Source: Rhizopus arrhizus
Lineage: Eukaryota; Mucoromycota; Mucoromycetes; Mucorales; Rhizopodaceae
Reading direction: 5' to 3'
Length of the DNA: 64,000 nucleotides
Assembly (NCBI GenBank): GCA_024220505.1
Contig: JAKZZE010000005.1
Span: forward strand, 332,501 to 396,500
This document shows, in pieces, positions 11,107-24,400 of the stretch. Both the position numbers and the translations under genes were made by a program. The notes below the pieces were generated by a model. That model saw only the letters and a program-made list of their open reading frames with translations. It searched no databases and was not told the origin of the DNA. Every line of letters begins with the position of its first letter. Position 1 is the stretch's first letter.

Positions 11107-11469
11107 ATACTTATTATTCGTATGAGATTACTCAGATCTTATATAATAAATAACAAGTACTGAATACATAATATTACTTATTACATATTCCTTAAAGCTC
11201 ATATACAATGTTTATATTGTTCAAGCTCAATACTAAAATTGACCTTGAACTCACTTCGGTCCCTGAATAATTCCATTTTCTATGTAAATGCGTATTTTGA
11301 TTAAATGGGTTCTCTCTCTCGTCTTAAAATCTAATAAAGAGGTTACATAGAGACTCATTCTCTAGTTTTCAAGCACTATTTTCCTTTCCATTTTTTACTT
11401 TATTATCTGCAAATATCTCATACGTGTCAACGCTCAAAATAATTTATTAATTTTTATCAATAAACGCCA
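11107..11469. other. Intergenic, AT-rich
   Basis: Nothing recognised; it separates the disabled gene ending at 11106 from the orphan reading frame. Confidence 0.4.
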
Positions 11470-11862
11470 TCATAAAATTTTAGTGTTACTTTCTATAGTT
11501 ATTTCTTTTTCTATTTCTGCAGGATACAGATGGTATCTTGGTTTGGCCCTCATGGTTTGGAGGGAACATAAAATGGGCATAAATGGATTTTCTAAATAAC
11601 AAATGTCGATATTCTTTATAGCATCAACTTCCTTGGTCAAATTTTCAACATTGGTTTCATTGTATTCTTTGCAATAAAACATACAGATTGCTTGCTCTCT
11701 TGTTATGACAATCATTGTTTTGCTGATGTGAGGGAAGTTGACAGTTGCTAATATGTATGTTATGTCTAGTTTCGCTATACGGTGGAGTGATAACAGAAAC
11801 CAATTAATAGAAGATTGTAAGAGACTATTAATGTACAATGATAATAAGATTAACAATAACAC
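11470..11862 (-). CDS. Orphan open reading frame, 130 residues
   Basis: Not recognised. It opens with a hydrophobic stretch (MLLLILLSLYINSLL) that could be a signal or membrane segment and continues with a mixed, protein-like composition (TREQAICMFYCKEYN, NLTKEVDAIKNIDICYL). It sits in a mobile-element-rich block between the disabled gene at 9.2-11.1 kb and Tc1 copy B. It may be the remnant of a larger gene or a chance frame. Confidence 0.3.
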   Translation of the reverse strand: MLLLILLSLYINSLLQSSINWFLLSLHRIAKLDITYILATVNFPHISKTMIVITREQAICMFYCKEYNETNVENLTKEVDAIKNIDICYLENPFMPILCSLQTMRAKPRYHLYPAEIEKEITIESNTKIL

Positions 11863-12547
11863 TAGTTCTTGACTTCAATTGCTTGAACATGCAAAAAGAA
11901 TATACTCGGTACCCAAAATTAATTTTAGCGGGAAGAAAGCCTTTTGTTTATTACTTTACAACAATAGATACTTTGGAATAACATATTAAAATAAGGTAAT
12001 TGGGGAAAATATACAGTTGTAAAAAGGGTTATGATGATTTTGATAAATAAAGTAAATGATGTATCAATTGAGTATTCGTCTTCATGTTGATTTTTATGGT
12101 GTTCTTTTCTGTTTATTGTGCTGGCACATTGGGTGAATAATGCGTCCAGAGATCGTCTTCTTGATGTATCTTGTGAGGGTAGAAAATAATAGGTAAGAAA
12201 AATAATGTCGGCCAATTATGACGTGTGTTCATTCAATTCCTGATGCGGTGAAGCTGATTATTTTCCTCTCCTCTTATTTTCTTTTACATTTTCTTCAATA
12301 ACGTCTGTTAGAGTTATCCAATCACACCGAAAAGCATACCATTAGAATCGCCATGAAAAGGAGCATCTTTTGAATACAAAGTAAGCTTTAAAAATCAAAA
12401 AGGAATCAAAGGCGACTATCGACCAAAATCCGACTTTGTCAAAGTAAGAGTAAGAGAATAGAGTGTGAATTTCTACCAAGTAGGCTGGGTTTTAACCAAC
12501 TAAGCGTCTCAGTAAGAAAGTGTACCTCACCAGTTGTGATCTAGAGA
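11863..12547. other. Intergenic, AT-rich
   Basis: Short frames only; none has recognisable domain content. It forms the left flank of the Tc1-like copy B. Confidence 0.4.
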
Positions 12548-13570
12548 TACAGTATTTCTCGAAATCATTCACGCACTTGACGAAAAAAAATTCAAGCACA
12601 AAATGAATAAAAATCCTTGCAAAGTCAAAATTACGCTTGCTTTTGCTTTTAAGAACAACAAAATATTTTTGAGATGTCAATCTTTTATTATGGCGATGGC
12701 GAAGGGATGTTGATGGACGAAAACGGAAATGAAGTCGTTGAATACGAGATGGAGGTTGACAATGAGCAATATCCTCTCACTTCAATAATTACTTTTACCT
12801 CTTACCTGGATCTCAAACCTCCAAAGAAGTCACTGAACATGACTAAAACCAAAGAAAAACCTTCCAGCTCGAAAGAAACCAATTCTGATAAAAAAAAAAA
12901 GATAGGACATACCGGAAATAGTTTCAACATCAACATGAAGCGAAGTATGGCATGGGCCACGGTAGGAGAGACACCAGTAGTGCAAATTCCCGAGACAAGA
13001 GCAAAATCGCATACCATCATAGGAGCTATATCCCATTTAGGCGTGATAAATATACAACTGAAGACCCCAAAGGTCATAGCTCCTTCAAAAAAGAGAAAAG
13101 GGCCTGGTGGAGCTACCAAAAAAACCAGAGAAAGGAAAAGGAGGAACCGTAACTGGATATTATTTCGACTTTTTGGCTGAAACAATAAGTATTATGAATC
13201 AATACGAAGAGTTCAAGGGACATTATATAATAATGGACAATTGTCCTATTCATAACCATGGTGATATCAGAAAGTATATTGAAGCTCATGGCTATGGCTG
13301 CATTTACCTCCCGCCCTACTCACCTGAACTCAATCCGATTGAGCAATTTTGGTCAGTATGTAAAAGTAAAGTGAAGAGAGAAACACTCTTGGAAGAGGAG
13401 ACACTATCTTCAGAAATTAGAGAAGCTTGCAACCAAGTACTCTCCAGTGACCTACAAGGTTTTTGCAGATCTTCGGTTGCAAGGTTCGAAGATTGTTTAA
13501 GCAGAAAGCCGATTTAATAAACATCAATGCACAAATTTTTATTCATTTTGTGCTTGAATTTTTTCTTATA
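12548..13570 (+). mobile_element. Degraded Tc1/mariner-like DNA transposon, copy B
   Basis: A transposase pseudogene is flanked by inverted repeats: 12583-12620 (AAATTCAAGCACAAAATGAA...) pairs with 13528-13567 (its reverse complement, ...TTCATTTTGTGCTTGAATTT), about 38 bases with few mismatches. A TA followed by CAGTATTTC lies at 12548-12558 and may be the outer left tip; the right tip beyond 13567 is degraded, so the right boundary is uncertain. Arrangement and terminal sequence match copy A. Confidence 0.75.
12674..13517 (+). pseudogene. Tc1/mariner-like transposase pseudogene, copy B
   Basis: The first part (12674 to about 13120) starts MSIFYYGDGEGMLMDENGNE and reaches SFNINMKRSMAWATVGE, the region that in copy A reads AFHINLKRNLSW. 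The second part (from about 13107) is in another frame and carries GYYFDFLAETISIM, MDNCPIHNHGDI and YLPPYSPELNPIEQFW, so a frameshift separates them near 13110-13140. The helix-turn-helix segment present in copy A is missing, pointing to an internal deletion. The first catalytic Asp is also lost. It is inactive. Confidence 0.85.
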
Positions 13571-13880
13571 TTTATGCTTGCTTTTTTTTTTTATCACAAA
13601 ATAATTATTTTGATTAATAAACACAGATATAGAGACAGAAGGGTGAGTAATTTTACTTTATTTACAAATAACAAATCTATCATAACGGGCAACACACTTC
13701 TTTTTTCTTACATGCGCAACTTTTTCTATAATAAAAATATACAACTTTTGATTCTTCTATTAATACATTTAGTACTCATTCTTTAAACTTTCTATAATTC
13801 TGATGGGTGATGTTATTGAGCGAACTAAATGCATCTATTTAAATTATATTAGAAATTGCTTTTGATTAATACACAAGTAA

Positions 13881-15819
<1,939 letters not shown>

Positions 15820-16175
15820 TTTTTTTAAAAAAAAAAAGTAGATGAAATTTTAGATGTTGGGGACATTTCTGATAATGAACAAACGTGCTCTGTGACTTTA
15901 AGCGGCAATTAAATTATTCAACGGGGTATATAAGCGTAATTGTATACAATTGAAAGAAGGATCAGCGCTTTATAAGTGGCTTTTTTTTTTTTTTTCTTGT
16001 ATTACTGTTGCTTTTGTTTGTATGCTTTCCTTTCAATGAGATGATATCATGTATCTTGCTCTATTACTGCCCAATTTTTCATTGGCTGTTGATCAAATAG
16101 TCACATCACATTGCTGCATTAAAACGAATTAGAGTTAAACTTTTTTTTTTTCTTCTCTTTTATTGTTTTACAATA
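15820..16175. promoter_or_regulatory. Divergent promoter region between poly(A) polymerase and the GT15 gene
   Basis: A 356-base gap shared by two divergent genes, with poly(T) and poly(A) tracts (for example 15980-15997). No specific factor site can be named. It must hold both transcription starts. Confidence 0.5.
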
Positions 16176-17445
16176 ATGCTTTTAAAAAAAAGAAACTTTT
16201 TTGTTTCAATTTGTGTTTTATTTGTAGTTTTCTTTATTTTTATATGGAAACAACACTTGTTACAAAAAGCGTATATCAATAATAATAAAGTAAAAGCATG
16301 CTATGTTGTTTTGATACGAAATAGTGAATTGGAAGGCATATTATCAACAATGGAGCAAATAGAAGATACTTTTAATAAAAAGTTCAACTATCCATATGTG
16401 TTTCTCAACAACGAAGCTTTCACTCAAGAATTTATTGATGGTGTAAAGTCAAAGACGTCCTCTGAAGTAAAATTTGGTGAATTAGACAGTACAATGTGGG
16501 GGTACCCAGATTATATCAATCAAACCTATGCTGCAGAATGTAGAAAACACATGGAAGAACAAGGTGTACCTTACGCTTTAAGTGAATCTTATCGACACAT
16601 GTGCAGGTAACAGATTGTTTTAAATTTATTGATGAAGATTGACACTGTGGAAAGGTTTCAAAGTGGATACTTTTTCAGACACCCATTATTAGATCAATTT
16701 GATTATTATTGGAGGCTAGAACCTTACGTAGATTATTATTGTCAACTAGATTATGACGTATTTAGATTCATGAAAGAAAACAAAAAGAAATACGGTAATT
16801 ACAGTAATGTGTCGCTAAGACAAGAAAATAACAAAAATATAGGATTTAATATTGCACTAAGAGAACATATAGAAAGTATTCCTACTCTTTGGGATACTAT
16901 ATTAAATTTTACAAAAGCCGTTTATCCACATTTACTTGAACAAAATGATTCTCTTTTGAGTTTCATTAGTAATGATTACGGTAGTACATATAATACATGC
17001 CATTTTTGGTCTAATTTTGAAATTGGTGATCTATCTTTTTGGCGATCGCCCGAATATTTAGCTTTATTTGATTATTTGGATAAATCAGGAGGATTTTACT
17101 ATGAAAGGTAAAAAAAATGAGCTATTTATAATAAATAGAGAAGAAGAAGAAAAAGACTAATGTTCAGTAGATGGGGCGATGCTCCTGTTCACAGTATAGC
17201 TGCTGCACTATTATTAAAAAGAAACGAGATACACTTCTTTAATGATATTGGTTACAGACATACTGATTACACACATTGTCCGATGGATCCAATCTATCAA
17301 CAAAAGTGTAGTTGTGATCCGCTTGTAAATTTTGGTAAATAATTATGATAATTTATGGGCCGAGAAGATGTTTATTCTTTATTTTTTTTTAGATTTCTCT
17401 CAAAAAAGTTGCTATCCTCTTTATCAATATGCCTTATTTTCATAA
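16176..17445 (+). CDS. Alpha-1,2-mannosyltransferase, GT15 (KTR/MNT1) family
   Basis: Golgi type II membrane enzyme that transfers mannose from GDP-mannose to glycoprotein glycans. Predicted 350 residues from exons 16176-16606, 16655-16794, 16843-17107, 17171-17334 and 17393-17445, which sum to a whole number of codons. An N-terminal membrane anchor (VSICVLFVVFFIFIW) precedes ACYVVLIRNSELEGI, then SYRHMCRFQSGYFFRHPL, DYYWRLEPYVDYYC, GFNIALREHIESIPTLW, FYYERWGDAPVHSIAA and a Cys-rich end. All are GT15 hallmarks. Intron 2 is 48 nt, a multiple of three without stops, so its retention would add 16 residues without a frame change. Confidence 0.95.
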
Positions 17446-17630
17446 TACCCCCTTCTTCTTTTCTCCAATAAAAAAATACTTTTTCTTGAACAAAACCATT
17501 TTCAGTATTTTTAGATCTACTTTTCTTTTATTCTTTGAGTAAGGTTATTTTATTTATCATAAAAGACTATAATGAGGGCGCGATGAATTCAATATGCCCT
17601 AACTACCCGAATCAGGCCAAAAAAGGCAAG
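17446..17630. terminator. 3' flank of the GT15 gene
   Basis: Pyrimidine-rich sequence with AATAAAAAAAT near 17467, consistent with a polyadenylation region. No sharper site can be given. Confidence 0.35.
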
Positions 17631-18765
17631 AAGAAATAAAAAAAACCCCCCATTTGGAATCAAGAGTAAAAAAAAAATTAACGCGTCAGAAAGGAAGGAT
17701 GTGTTATAGATACCAATTTGAGTTCTGAAGCAACCAATCCGAGAGTTGTTTTTCAGGAGAAATTAGATGTGACAAAGGAAATTTGTAGCAACATAGTGCG
17801 CTGAGTTCAATGAAAATCAAACATAAAGCAAACCAATGGAGAAAACAAGAAAAGGTGGAATGAAAGAAGCACGACTTGCGTGTGAGTAGTAAGTTCAGAA
17901 GGAAAGGTAAGGGCCATCAACGGTGAGTGGTATTTGTAATCGATTGTGCATCTCGAGATTTTGAATGGCATGATATTTGGTAAGAAAGTGGTCAAAATAC
18001 TTGGGACAGGTCCTTAGTTTGTCATCAGGCAGCCAACCATGTCTTCAACGGATACACCTGCCACGTTTAAACCAGGACATGGGAAATCAGAGGATAGGAT
18101 CTAGTGATACAATGAAACGACAAAGGAACAGCAATTTCGAAAAGTGCCGGGCACCTTTTTGAGAAATTGTCTTGCAGGAAGTCATGCTTAAGGGTCTTGA
18201 ATGAAGAAACGCTAAAAGATTACCTAACCGGGCGCAGTGTTGCCAGAGTGCAGTTTTTGATGATTTATGACATTGGAATCGACTAGTGTTTCGCTTAACT
18301 TATAACAGTAGGCGGGAAAAAAAGTGCATCATCAAAAGATACAAGAATGATAGGAGGGGTTGAGCTTGTAGAATGTTTGATCTGTCCTTTCATAGTGAGT
18401 AGCCTCGTTGTGCAGTATGATGTTGGCCGAGAAGCATTGAGAACCCACTAAAAGCTGTGCAAATACAGCGTTCTTAGCTTTTTAAGCTAAATAATCTGAA
18501 CAGATATAAAGGCATTAATGGCGAGACCATATTTGAATTGTGATCGAACCATTTATGAGTAGAAGCCAGCATCAAGAAGTAGACTGAAGTCTTTGATACT
18601 GATATCAATAGAAAAAAATATGTTCGTTGTTACCAAGACCTTGGAGGCATTATTAATAGCAAGTTTTTGTATGCGAATCTAATCTCTCGATCTAAAGGAG
18701 ATACCGAGATAAGAGAAGGAAGCTTGATGCAGAATGGTAGTACCAGTGCAGCTGGTAAATTTTGT
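17631..18765 (-). repeat. Decayed non-LTR retrotransposon, reverse-transcriptase C-terminal part
   Basis: Minus-strand translation with stops and shifts gives LHQASFSYLGISFRSRD, NNASKVLVTTNIFFSIDIS, MVRSQFKYGLAINAF, and further downstream ILQAQPLLSFLYLL. These are typical of the region after the YxDD motif in LINE reverse transcriptases (a YLGI motif, then an F/KYGLAIN block). The element's 3' end faces 17.63 kb, where TTTGGAATCAAGAG is shared with the relics at 5.8 and 57.1 kb. It is a different family from the intact LINE at 51-56 kb and is not functional. Confidence 0.75.
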
Positions 18766-18889
18766 CTTTATCCTGTTCCTCGATTATCACCGCTCACAAT
18801 GACGTGCTATCTCACAAATTTTTTTTTCTAAGATTACTTAGTATCAGCAGGAATCTATTTTTTTTTTTTTCATTCTTTTATTTTGATCA
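18766..18889. promoter_or_regulatory. Upstream region of the small GW-rich protein gene
   Basis: A short gap containing a T13 tract just before the ATG; presumed promoter and 5' UTR. Confidence 0.35.
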
Positions 18890-19132
18890 ATGAATGCAGC
18901 ACCAGAACATCCAGGAAACCCCACCTGGCAAACATTCTCAGAATGGAAGAAGTTAAAGACACCAAAAGATATAAGATTAATAAAATCCGAAAAAGAAACA
19001 TTGCAAGAACAGTTTGAGAGATTCAACTTGGTTGATGAAGGAGGAGCAGGTTGGGGAGATGCCAGTGAAGCTCAAGATGCAGGTTGGGGTTTAGGAAATC
19101 AAGATAATGCAGAGGCTGAAGGAGGATGGTAA
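18890..19132 (+). CDS. Small acidic GW-rich protein, 80 residues, function unknown
   Basis: Not recognised as a known family. The N-terminal half (PTWQTFSEWKKLKTPKDI) looks folded or helical, then Glu/Lys-rich sequence (KSEKETLQEQFERF) suggests a short coiled coil. The tail carries three Gly-Trp/Trp-Gly spots (GAGWGDASEA, DAGWGLGNQ, GGW at the end) in acidic context. GW/WG repeats occur in Argonaute-binding 'hooks' and in other peptide ligands, but three in a low-complexity tail is weak evidence. It may be complete, or the last exon of a longer gene. Convergent with WC-2. Confidence 0.6.
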   Translation: MNAAPEHPGNPTWQTFSEWKKLKTPKDIRLIKSEKETLQEQFERFNLVDEGGAGWGDASEAQDAGWGLGNQDNAEAEGGW

Positions 19133-19290
19133 AGCTATTGGACAACATAGCAAATAATAATAAAGCATTCATGATACACATTTTCAACCACGTAATTATT
19201 TAATGGTGTTCTTTATGCATTTTATGTATATACAAGTCATTGTTTTATGCTCCATAAATGTATGATATAAGTTGTATGTGCATTGTATGT

Positions 19291-20409
19291 CTATTGGTCT
19301 TCATTAGATCCTTTCTTTTTGTTTTTCTTTGCCCATCGAAGTCCACATGCATTACATAACCTAATAAAGCAATTCAATACAACTCCAGTAAAGTCTAATT
19401 TAAGCTTACGTTTTAGCTCCTTGTGGTCCTTTGCGCCATTCGGGTGATGATGTCGTACCGCAATCTTTACAAACATATTCATCCACTCCCTTATTCTTTT
19501 TCTATAATTCTACACTGTTAAGAATACATGTACAAATAGCATTCTTATTCTTATGCTTACACGGCGCTTCCATTTATCTTTTCTATCTGATTGTTCGCCA
19601 CTTATATAGGTATCTTCTGCATTATTATAAACAACATCTTCTATTTCTACTTTATTATCAAGCCAAGATGCTGAATCTTCTGGTATATTTCTAGAGCTCT
19701 TTTGACTATTGCTAATTAACGAGGATCTACTGAGTGTATTCGATTCAAGTTGTTGTTGAATCTCATTTTCTGCATATTTAATTGATACAGGACCATACTT
19801 TGCTGACAATTCATCAATACGTTTCCTTAACCACTCGTTCTCTGCCTTCAACTCCAAAAAAGTATCAAGCAAAGCGCCACTCTTTGTAGGTACCGGTTGA
19901 GCAACTCCATAAAAAGCATCAGGATGTTCACCAGCACTCGGTTGTCCGACAACTTCAAAAAGCACATAGGTATCATCCTTTTTTCGAAAACGATAATAGG
20001 TCATTACGGGAGAGCGTGTATGAAAGGACATTTGGAAATCTTTAATAAACACATCCATGTCATCTACATGCAAAAATTCAACGAGCTTTTGACCTACTAA
20101 TTCATGTGGTCTGTAACCTGTCAGTTCAAAAGTCGATTCTGAACAATATAGAATGTTGCCGTAAGGGGAAAGGACATGGAGTAAGCTAGTGATTTCGACA
20201 AGAATTCGCTCTGGCCAGTTTTTTCTTTTTCGGAAATCTGTCCCGTTGCTTTTTTGTACTGCTGTACTGCTTGATTCTCCTTTGTCATCTTCGATTGGAT
20301 GAGAAGAAGGGTCAGGTAATGTTGAAGAGATGTTATAAGAAGCACATCTAACAGATGGCTGTCTAGATTCCTTATCTATTAAATAGTTGTAAAGATCAAG
20401 CTCGTGCAT
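19291..20409 (-). CDS. wc-2: White collar-2-like photoresponse transcription factor (PAS + GATA zinc finger)
   Basis: Partner of the WC-1 blue-light receptor in the fungal white collar complex. Predicted 336 residues from exons 20409-19561, 19501-19410 and 19360-19291, all in frame. The single PAS domain (about residues 70-180) shows [38 protein letters not shown] and [19 protein letters not shown] coiled coil follows ([18 protein letters not shown]). The C-terminal finger is [18 protein letters not shown] then LCNACGLRW, that is C-x2-C-x18-C-x2-C as in WC-2. Mucoralean fungi usually have several wc-2-like genes, so which paralogue this is cannot be said. Confidence 0.95.
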
Positions 20410-20744
20410 ATTTGGACATTGAAAAAGGAAGAAATATCAAAGGTTATCGTGTGGTGTCAATAAAAAATAAGGAGTCAAATAAGAGGTGAAATTTCAGAAA
20501 GCAGCGTTGCACATAATATCATGCTTAAATAATCATGAGGTTTTTCTAATAAACTATGAAACGGATCGAATATGAATCTGTCTACCCTCAGATTAATTCT
20601 AGTCTTATTATCAATGGATTACTATAATCGTTGCTTTATGATTTTTGAGTAAAGCAGAGTTCTTTTCAGAATTTCAAGTTAAATCTTGCTTTGACAAACA
20701 GACCGTGTCCAAGCATGGATAATAAAAGACAGTTTCCCAAAAGG

Positions 20745-20782
<38 letters not shown>

Positions 20783-21446
20783 AAGATCTTATTGACTCAC
20801 ATCCTACATTAGTTATGAAAGTCTCATATTTTATGCTTATTGATTTATGCTTATTTTCGAAGCTGTTGCCGAATATAAAAACCACATGAAAGCAGAAATA
20901 ATTTATGATATTATATGGTCATATTATTCAATATGTTTCGAATCCTACTATTTAAATCTATTGGTATTTAGTAAATAGGTTAGTTAGAGTAAACTATAAA
21001 GACTACAAAGCATCTATTCAATTCAAATTTCTCAGTGTATTGCTAAGATGTTCTATTGTAAGGTTTTCATTTTATGATCATACATTTTATAAGATTACAA
21101 TACATTTCAGACACTAAAACCAATTCATAGCTGGTTATGCTTAAAAAAAAACACACTTTTTGTCTTCCGACTTTCCTACGTCACATTGAATTTTGAAACT
21201 CATATCCTTATTTTTCATTTTTTTCCGTTTGTTGCAAAAAAGGTGTGATTACAGCGCAACTAAAAAAAAAAATTCAAAAAAATTTGAAAAGGGCAAAAAA
21301 TACAAAGCGGGTAAAAAAAAAGCGTAAAGAGAGGAATAGAAGAACAAAAAAGTTTATTTTTCTTTTCTCCCTTCGTCTCTTTTTTGAAATCATGTAATCT
21401 AACTTATTTTAACAAAAAGCTTCATTAACAAGTTTATCTTCCGATC
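20410..21446. promoter_or_regulatory. Long divergent intergenic region between WC-2 and the Snf2-type gene
   Basis: About 1 kb without a gene. It contains an A tract of roughly 38 bases (20743-20780) and several shorter A/T runs, then purine-rich sequence before the Snf2-type start. No light-responsive or other named site can be assigned by eye. Confidence 0.45.
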
Positions 21447-24400
21447 ATGAATAACAATAACCTACCGTCAACTTCTACCGCCGCTAATGCTAATTTAGAA
21501 TTAGACTTGGCTACTTTAACAAAAGAAAAATTAAACTTTGCACTTCAGGTAAAAAAAAAAAGAATATTTTATTTTAGAGATGTCCTATTCATACTTTATT
21601 AGAGAGCAAAACAGCTTCAAGCGGCTGGAGAAAAAGAAGACGGTAAAAATGAATTTTCTCAGCTCATGAACTTTTTAAGATCACTTCACAGACAGCAGAG
21701 TATTGCTTTTCAACATTTGCAACAGACCATTCCCCAACAGCAACAACCACAACAGCCTCAATTACAGCCTCAGCCTCAACCGCAACCGCAACAGCAGCAA
21801 CAGCAGCAAAAGCTTCAACCAGCAATGCAAACTCCCTTTATGCCAGCTGCTGGAAGCCAATCAGCATCTTCTCAGTTTCAGATGCAACAAATGCAAATTC
21901 AGTTACTTCAACAGCACTTGCTCCAGCAACAGCAATTAGCCAATAATACAGCAGGTAAACTTTTAAATTTTGTATTTCTTTATTTCTTACATTCTCATCT
22001 GTAGTCCCAAATAATGATGCATCGTTAAACAATACTTTACAATACCAAATGCTTGCATATAATCTGCTATCACAAAATCTGGCTAATAGTAGCAGTAATA
22101 ACAACGGTACTTCTACGCCCGTCACACCAATGACGACAAACGAGAACGCTGCTCAATTCTTGCCCACGACCACAGAACCGCTTATACAAGAAGATACAGT
22201 AATCAATACAGAACAACAGCAGCAACAGCAGCAGCAATCCACAGAACCTCCCAAAACTATGGCCGAAAGATTAGTTGATGTAATCTATTTGCAAGCAGTT
22301 GAATATAACAGAATCAAGCAAGATAAAAAAGATAGGCCTATAGCTGATGAACTAAAGGATGGACAACAAGTTACTGCACTTGATTTATTGTCAGGTCATG
22401 ATCGATCTCACGCTCATTCATCAAGACAGCAGCGATTGCTGCTACCCGAACGATTGCCAGCTGGACTTGACCCACTGACAGTGTTGTTTGAAAGAGAAAA
22501 GAGGATTGAAAAGAGAGCTTCGGCGCGTTTAAAGGAACTAGAAGCGATGACTATGGATGATCAAAAGCCAGCATTAGGGTATTTGGTGAATGAGTATTAT
22601 GACGAAACAGTAAGAACAGCTTCACCTGAAAAATTGAAATTCATTGTTCAATTGCGTTCACTGCAGTTACGAGATAAGCAGCAAAAGGTAATAAATATAA
22701 TATAGATTGATATTTTATTATTAATGCACTATAAAAAAGCTTCGAGAAGAGATTGTTCAAAATATGGAAGAAGCAAGTCGGTTAGCCAACTCTGTCGATC
22801 GTACTTCTTATCGCAAGATCATGAAGCGAACACTACGTGATGCCAAATTGACCGAAAAGCTGGAAAGACAGCAGCGTATAGACAGAGAAAAGAAGGAAAA
22901 GCAACGTCATTTGGATTATCTTCAGACAGTTTGCAACCAAGGACGGGATTTGATTGCTTGGCACAAATCACATCAAGCCAAGATGGGCAAATTGGGAAAA
23001 GCCATTTTGCAGTACCATGCGCATATTGAAAAAGAAGAACAAAGAAGAGCAGACAAGAGATCAAAGGATCGTATTAGAGCTCTTCGTAATGATGATGAAG
23101 AAGCCTATCTCAAGTTGATTGATGAAGCCAAGGATACACGTCTTACACTGTTGTTAAGGCAAACTGGTACCTATTTAGAGTCGTTAACAAAGGCTGTAGT
23201 AGATCAACAAAACGAAAATATGAGCCTCGATGATAGTATGGATGCTGATGAGGAAGTTGATGAAGAAATGATGTTGACTGTAAAGTTGCATATACATACA
23301 CAGATATATAAAAAGAGAAAAAAAACTTAATGTTTTTAAATGTAGGATAAGAATGGAAAGAAGATTGATTATTATAAAATGGCACATCGTGTTCAAGAGC
23401 AAGTATCGCAGCCAAATATTTTGGTTGGTGGTAAACTAAAAGAATACCAAGTCAAAGGTCTTCAATGGATGGTGTCTCTCTATAACAACAGATTGAATGG
23501 TATATTAGCTGATGAAATGGGTTTGGGTAAAACAATCCAAACCATTAGTTTGATTACCTATTTGATTGAGAGGAAGAAGCAGAATGGTCCCTTTCTTATT
23601 ATTGTTCCTCTATCGTAAGCACTTTTCTATTAATATGATCTTTTATTAACAGTATATTTGTAGTACGCTTACGAATTGGGCGCTTGAGTTTGAAAAGTGG
23701 GCACCCTCTGTGATAACAGTTGTTTACAAGGGACCACCTGATGTCCGTAAAGAAATTCAAAAGAGACAAATTAAGCACAGAGACTTTCAAGTGCTGATAA
23801 CTACATTTGATTATATCATTAAGGATAGACCAGTTTTATGTAAAATTAAGTGGCAGTACATGATTATTGATGAAGGACATCGTATGAAAAACACGCAATC
23901 CAAACTGACACTGGTCCTCAGACAATATTATTCTGCAAGATACCGTCTTATTCTGACTGGTACACCACTACAAAATAATCTGCCTGAACTATGGGCTTTG
24001 TTGAATTTCATTTTACCCAAGATATTTAATTCAGTAAAGAGTTTTGAAGAGTGGTTTAATACGCCATTCAACAACCAAGGTGTACAAGATAAAGTGGAAT
24101 TAAATGAAGAAGAACAACTATTGATCATTAAACGTCTTCATAAGGTAAAGCATATATATACACAAGTCATCCAAACTAAATACAAATCACAGGTTTTACG
24201 ACCATTTTTGTTAAGAAGACTAAAGAAGGATGTCGAATCAGAGTTACCTGATAAAGTGGAAACAATTATAAAATGTAAATTGTCAGCACTTCAGCTTAAA
24301 TTGTATTATCAAATGAAAAAGTATGGTATACTTTATGGATCCAATTCCGCTAATGGGTAATTAGCTTGTAATAATTATGAATGATTATCTAATCTAACGA

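Noticed and set aside
12802..13185. Minus-strand frame across the transposase of copy B
   Set aside because: Shadow of the transposase; no domain content of its own.
18743..18770. Sequence like the TIR (CAGTGCAGCTGGTAAATTTT)
   Set aside because: It resembles the left TIR of the 50.3-57.35 kb element, but no partner repeat is found nearby and it coincides with coding sequence of the RT relic (KFTSCTGTTI on the minus strand). Chance or common ancestry cannot be decided.
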